Shown: positions 1 through 9,135 of the stretch, in pieces
How the letters are laid out: every line of letters begins with the position of its first letter
How positions within the stretch are numbered: position 1 is the first letter of the stretch
NCBI GenBank assembly: GCA_959027945.1
Contig: CAUFRO010000019.1
Span: 1 to 40,070, forward strand
Source: an uncultured Collinsella sp.
GTDB lineage: Bacteria; Actinomycetota; Coriobacteriia; Coriobacteriales; Coriobacteriaceae
Length of the DNA stretch: 40,070 nucleotides
Reading direction: 5' to 3'
Translations under genes and position numbers: made by a program
Notes under the pieces: generated by a model
Databases searched by the model: none
Seen by the model: the letters and a program-made list of their open reading frames with translations, nothing else
Told to the model about the DNA's origin: nothing

Positions 1-51
1 GAGCGAAAAATGGATTCTAAAAAAGGCCTTGCCAAATAGGAGCGTCAGGAC

Positions 52-95
52 GCAAGAACCCCCGCCGCACGAAGTGCGCAGCGGGGGTTTCTTGC
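52..95. terminator. Bidirectional rho-independent terminator downstream of oppF
   Basis: A long near-perfect inverted repeat: the arms GCAAGAA (52-58) and TTCTTGC (89-95) enclose a CCCCCGC/GCGGGGG stem and an inner CGCAC/GTGCG stem around a GAA loop. The A-rich and T-rich flanks are symmetric, so it can work in both directions. It lies 58 bases after the oppF stop and should end the opp operon. It may also end a plus-strand gene left of the window. Bases 1-51 hold no gene that I can recognise. Confidence 0.85.
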
Positions 96-152
96 ATGTC
101 CGAGGACGTTCTGAAAAGTAACTTCAGGGCGGGCCCGGACGATAACAACCGG

Positions 153-1181
153 CTACAAGTCGATGTGCGATTCCTTGATCGGGAACGGCTCCGCGAAGTG
201 GCACGCGCAGCAGTGGCCCGGGGCAACTTCCTTAAACTCAGGCAGCTTCTCGGAGCAGATGCCCTGCGCGATCGGGCAGCGCGTGTGGAAACGGCAGCCG
301 GTCGGCGGATCCAGCGGTGACGGCGGATCGCCGGCGAGGATGATGCGCTTGCGGGTCTTCTGGATATCAGGATCGGGCACCGGCACGGCAGACAGCAGCG
401 ACTGCGTGTACGGATGGTGAGGCTCGCTGTAGAGCGTCTTCCAGTCCGAAACCTCGACCATCTTGCCCAGATACATAACGGCAACGCGATCAGAAATGTG
501 CTGCACGACGGAGAGGTCGTGAGCAATGAAGAGATAAGCAGTACCGAACTTATCCTGAAGCTCCTTCAGCAGGTTCAAAACCTGGGCCTGAATGGATACA
601 TCCAGAGCGGAAACCGGCTCGTCGCAGATAATCAGCTTGGGCTTCAACGCAAATGCGCGGGCGATGCCGACACGCTGACGCTGACCGCCCGAGAACTCGT
701 GCGGATAGCGGTTGATGTGCTCGGGGTTCAGACCGACGACGTCCAGCAGCTCGCGGACGCGCTCGATACGCTCCTCCTTGGTACCCACACCATGAATGGT
801 CATAGGCTCGGAGACGATCTCGCCGATGGTCATACGAGGGTTGAGCGAAGCATAGGGGTCCTGGAAGATGAACTGCATCTCGCGACGCATATCCTTGATC
901 TCGTGCTTGCTCATCTCGGCAACGTCTTTGCCCTGGAAAAACACTTTGCCTGCCGTCGGCTTGGTCAGGCGCATGATGGTGCGGCCCGTGGTGGACTTAC
1001 CGCAACCAGACTCGCCGACCAGGCCAAAGGTCTCGCCCGGATAAATCTCGAACGAAATGTCATTCACAGCAGAGACGACACGCTTGGAGAAGCGCTTGGC
1101 GAACATGCCGGACTCAGCGGGGAACTCCTTAGAGAGGTGCTCGACCTTCAGCAACGGAGTACGCTCGTTGGTATCTGCCAT
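153..1181 (-). CDS. oppF: Oligopeptide ABC transporter ATP-binding protein OppF
   Basis: 342-residue ATPase that powers oligopeptide import with OppD at the inner face of the membrane. Walker A GESGCGKS is at about residues 56-63, the signature FSGGQ at 162-166, Walker B LIICDE at 182-187 and the switch His at 220. The C-terminal extension found in the peptide-transporter ATPase family is complete, with the cysteines of GCRF..RCP and a cluster around CCACH (residues 295-326). Known of the family: a mycobacterial OppD binds an Fe-S cluster in this extension, which I recall rather than see. The start ATG overlaps the oppD stop as TAATG, so the two are translationally coupled. It is the last gene of oppABCDF. 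The substrate is inferred from family only; oligopeptide versus dipeptide cannot be settled from sequence. Confidence 0.93.
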   Translation of the reverse strand: MADTNERTPLLKVEHLSKEFPAESGMFAKRFSKRVVSAVNDISFEIYPGETFGLVGESGCGKSTTGRTIMRLTKPTAGKVFFQGKDVAEMSKHEIKDMRREMQFIFQDPYASLNPRMTIGEIVSEPMTIHGVGTKEERIERVRELLDVVGLNPEHINRYPHEFSGGQRQRVGIARAFALKPKLIICDEPVSALDVSIQAQVLNLLKELQDKFGTAYLFIAHDLSVVQHISDRVAVMYLGKMVEVSDWKTLYSEPHHPYTQSLLSAVPVPDPDIQKTRKRIILAGDPPSPLDPPTGCRFHTRCPIAQGICSEKLPEFKEVAPGHCCACHFAEPFPIKESHIDL

Positions 1182-2272
1182 TACGCCTCGCCTCCCTTCT
1201 TGGAATCCTTGCGCGTACGGGACGTCTCAGGAGCGTTCTTGAGAAACTCGGGGTCACCGGAGTAGTGGCACGCAGAATAGTGGCCAGACTCGGTGACAAC
1301 ACGCTCAGGGCGCTGCTTACGGCACTTGTCCGTCGCATAGGGGCAGCGAGGAGAGAAGACGCAGCCCTCGGGCAGGTTCATGAGCGAAGGCGGGTTGCCG
1401 TGAATCGGCGTAAGCGGCTTCTTCTCTTCGATGGCCTGCTCCGGGATGGAGCGGATAAGGCCCCAGGTGTAGGGGTGGCGGCTCTCGTAGAAGATTTCCT
1501 CAGCAGTACCGAACTCGACGGGACGGCCGGCGTACATAACCATGATCTTGTCGGCCATGTCGGCGACGACGCCCAGGTCATGGGTAATCATGATGATGGC
1601 GTTGCCGTTCTTCTCCTGCATTTCCTGCATGAGCTCGATAATCTGAGCCTGAATGGTAACGTCCAGAGCCGTCGTGGGCTCGTCGGCAATCAGAATATCG
1701 GGATCGCAGGCAAGAGCCATGGCAATCATGACTCGCTGACGCATACCGCCAGAGAACTGGTGCGGATACTCATTGACGCGCTTCTCGGGCTCGGGGATAC
1801 CCACGAGGTCCAAAAGCTCGGTGGCACGCTTGAATGCCTCCTGCTTGGAGTAGCCACGGTGCAGACGAAGGCCCTCACCCACCTGCTTGCCGATCTTATA
1901 GACCGGGTTCAAGGAGGTCATAGGATCTTGAAAGATCATCGCGATATCGTTGCCGCGAATGTGCTGCATCTCTTCCTCGGTCATCTCGAGGATGGAGCGG
2001 CCGCGATAGCGAACGTCGCCGCCCTCGATCTTCCCCGGAGGCATCGAAATAAGGCCCATGATGGTCATGGCGGTCACGGACTTACCGGAGCCGGACTCAC
2101 CGACGACGCCAAGGGTCTCGCCGCGATCGAGCGTGTAGGAGACACCGTCGACAGCGCGAACGACGCCATCCTCGGTGTGGAAATACATCTTAAGGTCATC
2201 GACCTCGAGCAGATGCTGGCCCTCAGGAACCGGCTGGTCCTTCAGGTCCACATAGTTCTTGTTCTTCTTCAT
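1181..2272 (-). CDS. oppD: Oligopeptide ABC transporter ATP-binding protein OppD
   Basis: 363-residue ATPase partner of OppF. Walker A GESGSGKS is at about residues 58-65, the signature is FSGGM (173-177) rather than LSGGQ, and Walker B ILIADE is at 193-198. The C-terminal oligopeptide/dipeptide extension carries GCVF..RCP, a further Cys seven residues on, and SACHY near the end, a possible metal or Fe-S site. It starts 2 bases after oppC ends and overlaps oppF by one base, so it is inside a tight operon. Length is typical for OppD (about 330-360). Confidence 0.93.
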   Translation of the reverse strand: MKKNKNYVDLKDQPVPEGQHLLEVDDLKMYFHTEDGVVRAVDGVSYTLDRGETLGVVGESGSGKSVTAMTIMGLISMPPGKIEGGDVRYRGRSILEMTEEEMQHIRGNDIAMIFQDPMTSLNPVYKIGKQVGEGLRLHRGYSKQEAFKRATELLDLVGIPEPEKRVNEYPHQFSGGMRQRVMIAMALACDPDILIADEPTTALDVTIQAQIIELMQEMQEKNGNAIIMITHDLGVVADMADKIMVMYAGRPVEFGTAEEIFYESRHPYTWGLIRSIPEQAIEEKKPLTPIHGNPPSLMNLPEGCVFSPRCPYATDKCRKQRPERVVTESGHYSACHYSGDPEFLKNAPETSRTRKDSKKGGEA

Positions 2273-2274
2273 CC

Positions 2275-3210
2275 TTATGCGTCCTTCATCTTGACGTCGA
2301 GGGCGTCGCGCAGACCATCACCCAACAGGGTGAAGGCGAGCACCGTCGAGAGAATTGCCAGACCGGGCATGATCATCATCCAGGGAGCGGTCAGAAGATA
2401 CTGCTGACCGTCCTGAATCATGGAGCCCCACGAAGGCGTAGGCGGAATAACGCCCATGCCGAGGAAGGACAGAGCGGACTCGGTCAGAATGGCGCCACCA
2501 ATGTTCATGGTCGCGTAGACCACGATGGAGGCGACGGAGTTCGGGAAGATGTGACGCACGACGATACGAGCATCAGATGCACCCATCGCGCGCGCAGCAT
2601 CAACATAGTCGTTTTCCTTGACCGTCAAGATTGCAGAGCGGAAGACGCGCGCAATCGAAGGCCAGCCGAGAATACCGATGGCGATAAAGACGTTCTGAAG
2701 GCCACGGCCGATAACGGCGATCATGGCGACAACGAACAGCACGTACGGGAACGCCAGGAAGATGTCCGCACAGCGCATGATGATCGTATCCCAGATGCCG
2801 CCGTAGAAACCCGCCAGAGCACCCATGACCAGACCGATCAGCGTGGAGATCGCGGTGGCCATAATGCCGACGGACAGCGAAACGCGCGCACCGTAGATAA
2901 CGCGGACGAGAATGTCACGACCAAGGGCGTCGGTGCCAAACGGGTGCTCTGCACACGGAGCCAGCAGCGACGTCTCGGCCATGGTGGTCGAGTCGGAAGC
3001 CGTCGGCGAACCGAGCCAGGGCTTAGCCCACAGATCTGCGGTCAGTGCAACCACAACGACGATGATGATCCAGCAGACACCGATAACGGCGAGCTTGTTC
3101 TTACGAAGACGCTTAAAAGCGTCGCCCCACAGCGTGCGGGACTTGGCGGGAGCAGATGCGGCCTTGGTGGCGGTAGCCTGCTCCTGAGACTGAGAATCAG
3201 TTTCCTGCAT
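2275..3210 (-). CDS. oppC: Oligopeptide ABC transporter permease OppC
   Basis: 311-residue inner-membrane permease. A Ser/Ala/Lys-rich cytoplasmic N terminus of about 35 residues precedes the first membrane helix (roughly residues 39-60), followed by the extracytoplasmic loop with the family motif HPFGTDALGRDIL and further helices. The EAA-type coupling loop that docks on the ATPases reads DYVDAARAMGASDARI. It pairs with OppB to form the pore. It lies 14 bases after oppB and 2 bases before oppD, and shows nothing unusual. Confidence 0.92.
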   Translation of the reverse strand: MQETDSQSQEQATATKAASAPAKSRTLWGDAFKRLRKNKLAVIGVCWIIIVVVVALTADLWAKPWLGSPTASDSTTMAETSLLAPCAEHPFGTDALGRDILVRVIYGARVSLSVGIMATAISTLIGLVMGALAGFYGGIWDTIIMRCADIFLAFPYVLFVVAMIAVIGRGLQNVFIAIGILGWPSIARVFRSAILTVKENDYVDAARAMGASDARIVVRHIFPNSVASIVVYATMNIGGAILTESALSFLGMGVIPPTPSWGSMIQDGQQYLLTAPWMMIMPGLAILSTVLAFTLLGDGLRDALDVKMKDA

Positions 3211-3224
3211 GAGACGTACCTCCC

Positions 3225-4262
3225 TTAGGCCTTATCCGACGGACCGCCAAGGCGGATGCGTGGGTCGAGGAATGCATAGCTAATGTCGACGAGCAGGTTG
3301 ATCACCATAACGACGACGACGATGAGCGTAACGCCGCCCATAACGATGGGCCAGTCACGCATGCTAATGGCGCGATAGACCTCATAGCCGATACCGGGCC
3401 AGTTAAAGACCGTCTCGGTCAGGATGGCGCCCGAAAGCATGCCACCAAAGTCGACACCAATATAGGTAACGACGGGGATGAGTGCATTCTTAAGCGCATG
3501 CTTGACGATGATCGCGCGATTGGAGAGACCCTTCGCCTTTGCCGTACGGATGTAATCCTGGTTCATGACGTCAAGCAGCTGCGAGCGCATAATGCGGGCA
3601 GCATAAGCGGTCGAAACCGAAGCCAGCGTAATGGTCGGAAGCACATAGTGCATCCAATCCTGATACTGAGAGCTGGAACCGCCGGCACCCGAGATCGGCA
3701 TGGAGATTGCACCGCCCGTGGCGTCCTTGAGGATGACGCCAAAGAACAGCTGCAGCAACATACCGAGCCAGAAGGCCGGGACCGCAACGAGGATCGACGT
3801 GGTGAGCGTTACCAAAATATCCCAGAAGGAATAACGCTTTACCGCCGAAATGATACCCGCACCGATACCCATAATTGCCTCGAGCACGATGGCGCACGCG
3901 GCAAGTTTGACCGTATACGGATACTTCTGGGCAAAGATATCCGTAACCGGCAGCTTGCGCTGATACGAATTGCCCAGATCGCCATGAAGCAGTCCGTTCA
4001 TGTAATACAAGTAACGGTCCACGAGCGACGTTTGAACGGGGTCGCCGTTCTCGTCAAGGATCGCGTTGCCGTCCTCGTCCGTCTGGACCAGGTGATAGCG
4101 AACGCGAAGCTGAAGCTCCACCTCGGGGGACAGAGCCTTGTCTCCACCGATCAGCTTGATCGGATCTCCCGGCACGATATTCTGGAGGGCGAACAGAATC
4201 AGCGTAACGCCCAAAAACACCGGGATGAACTGAAGCACACGTTTAACGATGTACTTACCCAT
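3225..4262 (-). CDS. oppB: Oligopeptide ABC transporter permease OppB
   Basis: 345-residue permease that forms the pore with OppC. It opens with the family-typical KYIVKRVLQFIPVFLGVT membrane helix and NIVPGDP, and has an EAA loop DYIRTAKAKGLSNRAII and the C-terminal FLDPRIRLG. The loop between the first two helices carries an acidic insertion of about 20 residues (DEDGNAILDENGDP), absent from short OppB proteins and reminiscent of a small Ca-binding loop. That is inference only. A 156-base gap with a hairpin separates it from oppA upstream. Confidence 0.92.
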   Translation of the reverse strand: MGKYIVKRVLQFIPVFLGVTLILFALQNIVPGDPIKLIGGDKALSPEVELQLRVRYHLVQTDEDGNAILDENGDPVQTSLVDRYLYYMNGLLHGDLGNSYQRKLPVTDIFAQKYPYTVKLAACAIVLEAIMGIGAGIISAVKRYSFWDILVTLTTSILVAVPAFWLGMLLQLFFGVILKDATGGAISMPISGAGGSSSQYQDWMHYVLPTITLASVSTAYAARIMRSQLLDVMNQDYIRTAKAKGLSNRAIIVKHALKNALIPVVTYIGVDFGGMLSGAILTETVFNWPGIGYEVYRAISMRDWPIVMGGVTLIVVVVMVINLLVDISYAFLDPRIRLGGPSDKA

Positions 4263-4292
4263 ACCACTCCCCTATCTAGGGATTAACCTAAA

Positions 4293-4322
4293 TGGGATGC
4301 CGATCGCCAGACCGGCATCCCA
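4293..4322 (-). terminator. Intercistronic hairpin between oppA and oppB
   Basis: A perfect 10-bp stem, TGGGATGCCG (4293-4302) with CGGCATCCCA (4313-4322), around a 10-base loop. On the minus strand it is followed only by ATTTAGG, a weak U-tract. It lies just after the oppA stop and before oppB. Such hairpins usually stop part of the transcription or protect the upstream message, giving more binding protein than permease. That role is inferred from position. Confidence 0.6.
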
Positions 4323-4418
4323 AAATTACCATCAGCCAGTTTACCCCAGGTTAGGGAGAACTGTATGTTTCCCATGAGGTCTACGTAAATACTTGACCCT
4401 CACGGAAGCTGCAAACTC

Positions 4419-6095
4419 TTAGGCGAGCTCAGCGGTACCCAGATCGGCGTGCTTCTGCGGATCGACATAGAGGTGCTTGATGCGATCGGAGCCGGCGATG
4501 GTGTGCGTGTAGAACATAATCGGGATGACCGGGCAGTCGGCAGCGACCATTGCATCGGCCTCCTGCATCTTAGCGACGCGCTCCTCGTCGTCAACAATAG
4601 TACGAGCCTCGTCGACCTTGGCGTCGAACTCGGGGTTGTTGTAACCGGAGCGGTTGTCGCCACCGAGGGAGTCGGAGTGGAACAGCGGATACAGGAAGTT
4701 GTCCATGATCGGGTAGTCGGCAATCCAACCCAGACGACCGAACTGATAGTTAAAGTTCTGATACTGCTCGAGCAGGGCAGACCACTCAGGGGTATCGGAG
4801 ACAGCGGTAACGCCAACCTTGGCGAGGTCGCCGATGATGGACTCCATGATCTCCTTGTGACCGCCGTCCTGGTTGTAGGACAGGGTCACGCTAATGCCAC
4901 GATCCCCGTTAGCGCCAGCGGGAGCAACCTTGTCGAGGTACTCGTTAGCCTTGTCGACATCGTAGGCGCAGAACTCCCATGCGCCCTCCTTGTAGCCATC
5001 GATGCCCGGAGGAACAATGCCGTCGGCAGGGGTACGGGTACCCTTGAAGATGGTCTTGCAGATGGCCTCACGGTTAATGGCCAGGGAGATGCCCCTACGC
5101 AGGTCGGCGTTGTTGAACGGCTCGGCCGTGGTGTTGCAGGTCAGATAGTACGTGGAAGGCTCGGCGCCGAGCAGCATGCGCTCGCCGTCACCCATGGTGT
5201 AGCCGTCCTTGGACACGCCGCGATCCTTCTTGGCGGCATCGATCTGAGCGACGGGAACGTCGCAGACATCGAGGTTACCGGCCTGGAACTCCTTGTAAGC
5301 GGTCTCCATGTCCTTGATGACCTGGAAGTGGATGCCATCGATCTTGGCCTTGTCGCCATAGTAATCGTCGAACTTCTTGACGTTGATCTCCTGGCCATCC
5401 TCCCACTTGCCGTCCATCATGAACGGGCCGTTACCGACCGGGGCAAGATAGAAGCTCTTGACATCGGACTCGGCGCACTCGGGAACCGGGGCCAGAGCCG
5501 GATGAGAGGCGACGAAGGGGAAGTCAGCGTAAGCGGAAGACAGCTTGACGACGAGGGTCTCATCGTCGGGGCACGTAACACCGCTGAGCTCGGTAGCGTT
5601 ACCGGCAAGCAGGTCGTCATAACCCTCGACCATGGAAAGGTGATAGGAGACCTCGGAAGGACCGTACTCGGTAGCGATGGCCGACTTGGTGTTGACCAGA
5701 CGCTCCCAACCGAGCTTGAAGGACTTGGAGGTAACGTCGTCACCGTTGTGGAACTTGGCCTTCTTGATCTTGAAGGTAAACTCGGTGGCGTCGTCGTTGG
5801 ACTCAAAGGACTCGCAAGCCAGCGGAACGATCTCGCCCTTCTCGGCGTCGTAAGAGGTCAGAGCGTCAAAGAGCTGGTACTCGACCTGAGTGCCCTGGTC
5901 CTCCTGGACATTGTAGGGGTCGATGCAGACCGGGTTGTTGATGTAGAAGTTCAGCGTCGAACCGGACTCAGAACCGGAAGCGTCGCCACCCTTCTTGCCA
6001 CATGCGGCAAGAAAAGCCATGGAGCTCGCAGCAAGGGTGCCGCCAACAAAGGCGCGACGACCCATAACGGGCTGGTGGAACATAGAATCAGCCAT
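4419..6095 (-). CDS. oppA: Oligopeptide-binding lipoprotein OppA (SBP family 5)
   Basis: 558-residue extracytoplasmic peptide-binding protein that delivers substrate to OppBC. I place the start at the ATG giving MADSMFHQPV, since AAGGAGG lies 5 bases upstream; an in-frame codon 16 residues earlier lacks this. The N terminus has a twin-arginine pair (GRRAFVGG), a hydrophobic run and a lipobox LAAC followed by GKKGG, so the protein is probably a Tat-exported lipoprotein with a mature Cys near residue 31. The body shows SBP family 5 features such as LACESFE, the FTFKIKKAKFHNGD strand and the IDGIHFQVI region. It is first in the operon and separated from oppB by a hairpin. Peptide specificity cannot be read. 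Confidence 0.93.
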   Translation of the reverse strand: MADSMFHQPVMGRRAFVGGTLAASSMAFLAACGKKGGDASGSESGSTLNFYINNPVCIDPYNVQEDQGTQVEYQLFDALTSYDAEKGEIVPLACESFESNDDATEFTFKIKKAKFHNGDDVTSKSFKLGWERLVNTKSAIATEYGPSEVSYHLSMVEGYDDLLAGNATELSGVTCPDDETLVVKLSSAYADFPFVASHPALAPVPECAESDVKSFYLAPVGNGPFMMDGKWEDGQEINVKKFDDYYGDKAKIDGIHFQVIKDMETAYKEFQAGNLDVCDVPVAQIDAAKKDRGVSKDGYTMGDGERMLLGAEPSTYYLTCNTTAEPFNNADLRRGISLAINREAICKTIFKGTRTPADGIVPPGIDGYKEGAWEFCAYDVDKANEYLDKVAPAGANGDRGISVTLSYNQDGGHKEIMESIIGDLAKVGVTAVSDTPEWSALLEQYQNFNYQFGRLGWIADYPIMDNFLYPLFHSDSLGGDNRSGYNNPEFDAKVDEARTIVDDEERVAKMQEADAMVAADCPVIPIMFYTHTIAGSDRIKHLYVDPQKHADLGTAELA

Positions 6096-6336
6096 GCCAT
6101 CCTCCTTATGAGATAGGACAAAGAAATGTTCAGTCGGACACATGTCGAAACAATCCGATCCGAACCATCAAAACGCCGCCCGCTGCTATGGCTGGTTATG
6201 CACAACGGACCAACGTTTTGCAATACAGTAGCGCATTTTATACACAATTTGGGGCTAATTCCGGTTAACGGTCGAGAATTTCTTTAGTTGGGCGAAGTAT
6301 GTGGGGATATTTTGACTCTGTTACAAATATGTAAAC
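6096..6336 (-). promoter_or_regulatory. oppA upstream region with putative -10 box
   Basis: No gene is seen in this AT-rich stretch. On the minus strand TATAAA (complement of 6237-6242) could be a -10 box about 140 bases ahead of the oppA start, but I do not see a convincing -35 at 16-18 bases. CAACGTTTTG at 6211-6220 loosely resembles the AAACGTTTTA boxes found upstream of gap and satA. The oppA ribosome-binding site AAGGAGG is at 6101-6107. Confidence 0.3.
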
Positions 6337-6368
6337 AAAAAGGGTCCCGCACTTACGGGACCCTTTTT
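6337..6368. terminator. secG terminator (bidirectional)
   Basis: A perfect 13-bp stem, AAAAAGGGTCCCG (6337-6349) with CGGGACCCTTTTT (6356-6368), with a 6-base loop and flanking A and T runs on both sides. It lies 21 bases after the secG stop on the minus strand and upstream of the oppA leader, so it insulates oppA from the glycolysis and secG transcripts. Confidence 0.88.
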
Positions 6369-6389
6369 GAATATTTATGCGGCTCGTGC

Positions 6390-6644
6390 TTAGTAGCCGA
6401 CGATGCCCTGCGGGAAGAAGAACATGCACAGCACGACGCACACGGCAAACACGACAGCCATGATGACGGTCAGGCGGTCGAGGTTCTGCTCCATGACGCC
6501 CGTGGCAGAGCTGGAGTTATACAGCGAGCTGGCAATCATATCCGAAACGCCGGTACCCTTACCGGAATGCATCAGGACGAGAATCGTCAGCGCCACGGCA
6601 GAAACAGCCCAAACGACAAACAGAAGAATTTGGAACGGACCCAT
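6390..6644 (-). CDS. secG: Protein translocase subunit SecG
   Basis: 84-residue small subunit of the SecYEG translocon. Two hydrophobic helices (about residues 4-24 and 57-78) flank a Gly/Ser-rich cytoplasmic loop containing HSGKGTGVSDMI, the conserved SecG loop pattern. AAGGAG lies upstream of the ATG at the expected spacing. It has its own terminator and sits after gpmI, as secG follows the triose-phosphate genes in many actinobacteria and Firmicutes. Length is typical (about 75-110). Confidence 0.92.
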   Translation of the reverse strand: MGPFQILLFVVWAVSAVALTILVLMHSGKGTGVSDMIASSLYNSSSATGVMEQNLDRLTVIMAVVFAVCVVLCMFFFPQGIVGY

Positions 6645-6751
6645 AGATAAGCTCCTTAATAGAACAGTTCAAACTCCAGTACTGTACCACAATCCCCCGC
6701 TCTCCCCTACCTGCCACTCAAGGACGGGGTGGAAATGGCAGAAATACCAAA

Positions 6752-6783
6752 AAGGGGGTTGTCCGGTTGTGGACAACCCCCTT
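6752..6783 (-). terminator. Terminator after gpmI
   Basis: A perfect 13-bp stem, AAGGGGGTTGTCC (6752-6764) with GGACAACCCCCTT (6771-6783), around GGTTGT, with a run of A that reads as U on the minus strand. It lies 25 bases after the gpmI stop and ends the pgk-tpiA-gpmI unit before secG. Confidence 0.85.
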
Positions 6784-6808
6784 GCTAGAAAACGGTATTT
6801 GTTTTCTA

Positions 6809-8362
6809 TTAGGCCTCGGTAGCGAGCACGCGGCCCGTCATCTCGGCGGAAGGCTCAATACCAGCCATGGTGAGCATGGTCGGAGCGATATCGGAAAGAC
6901 GGCCGTCCTCGATACCGGTGAGCTTGGCCTTCTCATCAACGATGATGAACGGCACGCGGTTGGTGGTGTGAGCCGTAAACGGATGCTTGGAGCCGTCGGA
7001 AGCAACGTCAAACATGTGATCGGCGTTGCCGTGGTCGGCGGTAATCAGTGCAAAGCCGCCCTTGGCGAGAATCGCCGGGACAACCTTGGACAGGGCATCG
7101 TCAACAGCCTCAACGGCCTTAACGGCAGCGTCGAAGACACCGGTGTGACCAACCATGTCGCAGTTCGCGAAGTTCACGATGTAGAAATCAGCGCGATCCT
7201 CGTTGATGGCGGCGACGAGCTTCTCGGTAACCTCGGGAGCGCTCATCTCGGGCTGCAGATCGTAGGTAGCAACCTTGGGGGAAGCGACGAGCACGCGCTC
7301 CTCGCCCTCCTTGGGCTCCTCGATGCCACCGTTGAGGAAGAACGTCACGTGGGCGTACTTCTCGGTCTCGGCAGTGTGCAGCTGCTTCAGGCCATTGGCG
7401 GCGATAACGTCGGCCAGGACGTTCTCGGGGAACGTCTTGGGGAAGGCGACCTCGACGTCAAACGTCGGATCATACTCGGTCATCGTCACAAAGTGCGAAA
7501 GCTTGATCTGCTCGCGCTCAAAGCCGTCGAACTCCTTGTCCGTGAACACGCGGGTCATCTGACGAGCACGGTCGGGACGGAAGTTGAAGAAGATGGCCGC
7601 GTCGCCCTCGTGAATGCCCTCGTTGTGGGCAGCGAAGGGCTCGACGAACTCGTCGCCGCGCGGGTCCTTCTCGTAGTAGGCCTTGATACCGGCAACGGGG
7701 TCGGTATCAGCATCGGACGCGTTGACCATGACGTCGTAGGCGCGCTGGATGCGCTCCCAACGATTATCGCGGTCCATGGCCCAATAACGGCCCGAGACGG
7801 TGGCAACGCGAGCGTCGCAACCGGTCTCCTCGGAGATCTTAGCCAGGAAAGCGCAGAACTCACTCATGTAACCGGCACCGGACTGCGGGTCAACGTCGCG
7901 ACCATCCATGAAGGCGTGGACGCGAACGGTCTTGACACCGTGCTCGGCAGCCATCTTGACCAGAGCCTCGACGTGGTTCATGTGAGAATGAACACCGCCA
8001 GGGCTCATAAGGCCCATGAGGTGGAGAGTCTTACCGTCAGCCTTGACATCGTCCATAGCCTTGACGAAAACCTCGTTCTTGGCGATGGAACCGTCCTTGA
8101 TGGCATTGTTGATGCGCGAAAGCTCCTGGAACACGATGCGGCCGGCACCGATGTTGAGGTGACCCACCTCGGAGTTACCCATCTGGCCGTCGGGAAGGCC
8201 CACGTCCTCGCCCGAAGCACCGAGCGTGGTGTGGGGGTACTTCTCGTACAGGCCATCAAGGAAGGGCGTCTTGGCAGCGGCGACGGCGTTCTCGCCATCG
8301 GCCGGAGCAAGGCCGCAGCCATCCATGATAATCAGGAGTGCAGGAAGATGACGTTGTGCCAT
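6809..8362 (-). CDS. gpmI: 2,3-bisphosphoglycerate-independent phosphoglycerate mutase
   Basis: 517-residue dimanganese enzyme that interconverts 3- and 2-phosphoglycerate in the cytoplasm. The N terminus carries the metal-binding IIMDGCG (usually LDGxG), the phosphorylated serine lies in GNSEVGH at about residue 64, and HAFMDGRDVDP and ITADHGNADHMFD provide the other metal ligands. Length fits the family (about 510). It starts 5 bases after tpiA ends and is the last gene before a terminator. Using the cofactor-independent mutase in a gap-pgk-tpiA-gpmI order resembles Firmicutes operons; enolase is not in the window. Confidence 0.96.
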   Translation of the reverse strand: MAQRHLPALLIIMDGCGLAPADGENAVAAAKTPFLDGLYEKYPHTTLGASGEDVGLPDGQMGNSEVGHLNIGAGRIVFQELSRINNAIKDGSIAKNEVFVKAMDDVKADGKTLHLMGLMSPGGVHSHMNHVEALVKMAAEHGVKTVRVHAFMDGRDVDPQSGAGYMSEFCAFLAKISEETGCDARVATVSGRYWAMDRDNRWERIQRAYDVMVNASDADTDPVAGIKAYYEKDPRGDEFVEPFAAHNEGIHEGDAAIFFNFRPDRARQMTRVFTDKEFDGFEREQIKLSHFVTMTEYDPTFDVEVAFPKTFPENVLADVIAANGLKQLHTAETEKYAHVTFFLNGGIEEPKEGEERVLVASPKVATYDLQPEMSAPEVTEKLVAAINEDRADFYIVNFANCDMVGHTGVFDAAVKAVEAVDDALSKVVPAILAKGGFALITADHGNADHMFDVASDGSKHPFTAHTTNRVPFIIVDEKAKLTGIEDGRLSDIAPTMLTMAGIEPSAEMTGRVLATEA

Positions 8363-8367
8363 ATGTC

Positions 8368-9135
8368 CTACTCGCCTGCCTTGACGACCATAGAGGCGAA
8401 GTCGGCAGCCTTGAGCGAAGCGCCGCCCACGAGGGCGCCGTCAACGTCGGGCTTGGCGACGAGCTCGGCGATGTTGCCGGGCTTGGCGGAACCGCCATAC
8501 AGCACGCGGATGCCGTTAGCGAGCTCCTCGCCGAACATCTCCTTGAGGGTCTCACGGATAGCACCGCAGACCTCCTGAGCGTCCTCGGCGGTAGCGGTCT
8601 TGCCGGTGCCGATGGCCCAGATAGGCTCGTAGGCGACGACGACCTGCTTGGGGCAGGTGATCTCAAGACCAGCAAGGCCAGCCTTGACCTGGTTCACGAC
8701 GTGCTCGACATAGGTGCCAGCCTCGCGGACCTCGAGGGACTCGCCGCAGCAGAAGACGGGAACAAGGCCGGCGGCAACGAGAGCCTTAGCCTTCTTGTTC
8801 TGGTCCTCGTCGGTCTCGTGGAAGTAGTCGCGACGCTCGGAGTGACCGATGATGCAGTAGGTGCAGCCAGCGGACTTGAGCATGTCGCAAGAGGACTCAC
8901 CGGTGAAGGCACCCTTGGCCTCCCAGTACACGTTCTGTGCACCGAGGGCAATGGGGGCAGCCTGAATACGGTCATGAACCGTGGTGATGTCGATGGTCGG
9001 AGGGCAGACGAGCACCTCGACGCCGGCCGGAACCTCGGGCAGAGCCTGAGCCAGCTCGTCGGCGAGCTTGGCGGCCTCGGCGACGTCGTTGTTCATCTTC
9101 CAGTTACCAGCGATAAGAAGGGTGCGATTAGGCAT
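8368..9135 (-). CDS. tpiA: Triose-phosphate isomerase
   Basis: 255-residue enzyme that interconverts dihydroxyacetone phosphate and glyceraldehyde 3-phosphate. The active-site residues are all visible: Lys13 in AGNWKMN, His98 in IIGHSERR and Glu170 in AYEPIWAIGTG, with the phosphate-binding YGGSAKPGN near the C terminus. I use the ATG giving MPNRTLLIAG; the upstream in-frame extension is proline- and arginine-rich and lies inside pgk. The start overlaps the pgk end by 8 bases, implying translational coupling. Confidence 0.96.
   Translation of the reverse strand: MPNRTLLIAGNWKMNNDVAEAAKLADELAQALPEVPAGVEVLVCPPTIDITTVHDRIQAAPIALGAQNVYWEAKGAFTGESSCDMLKSAGCTYCIIGHSERRDYFHETDEDQNKKAKALVAAGLVPVFCCGESLEVREAGTYVEHVVNQVKAGLAGLEITCPKQVVVAYEPIWAIGTGKTATAEDAQEVCGAIRETLKEMFGEELANGIRVLYGGSAKPGNIAELVAKPDVDGALVGGASLKAADFASMVVKAGE

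Noticed and set aside
6767..8578. A 603-codon plus-strand frame opposite gpmI
   Set aside because: It is an antisense shadow: low-complexity Gly/Val/Leu composition, no ribosome-binding site of note, and it runs through a terminator stem.
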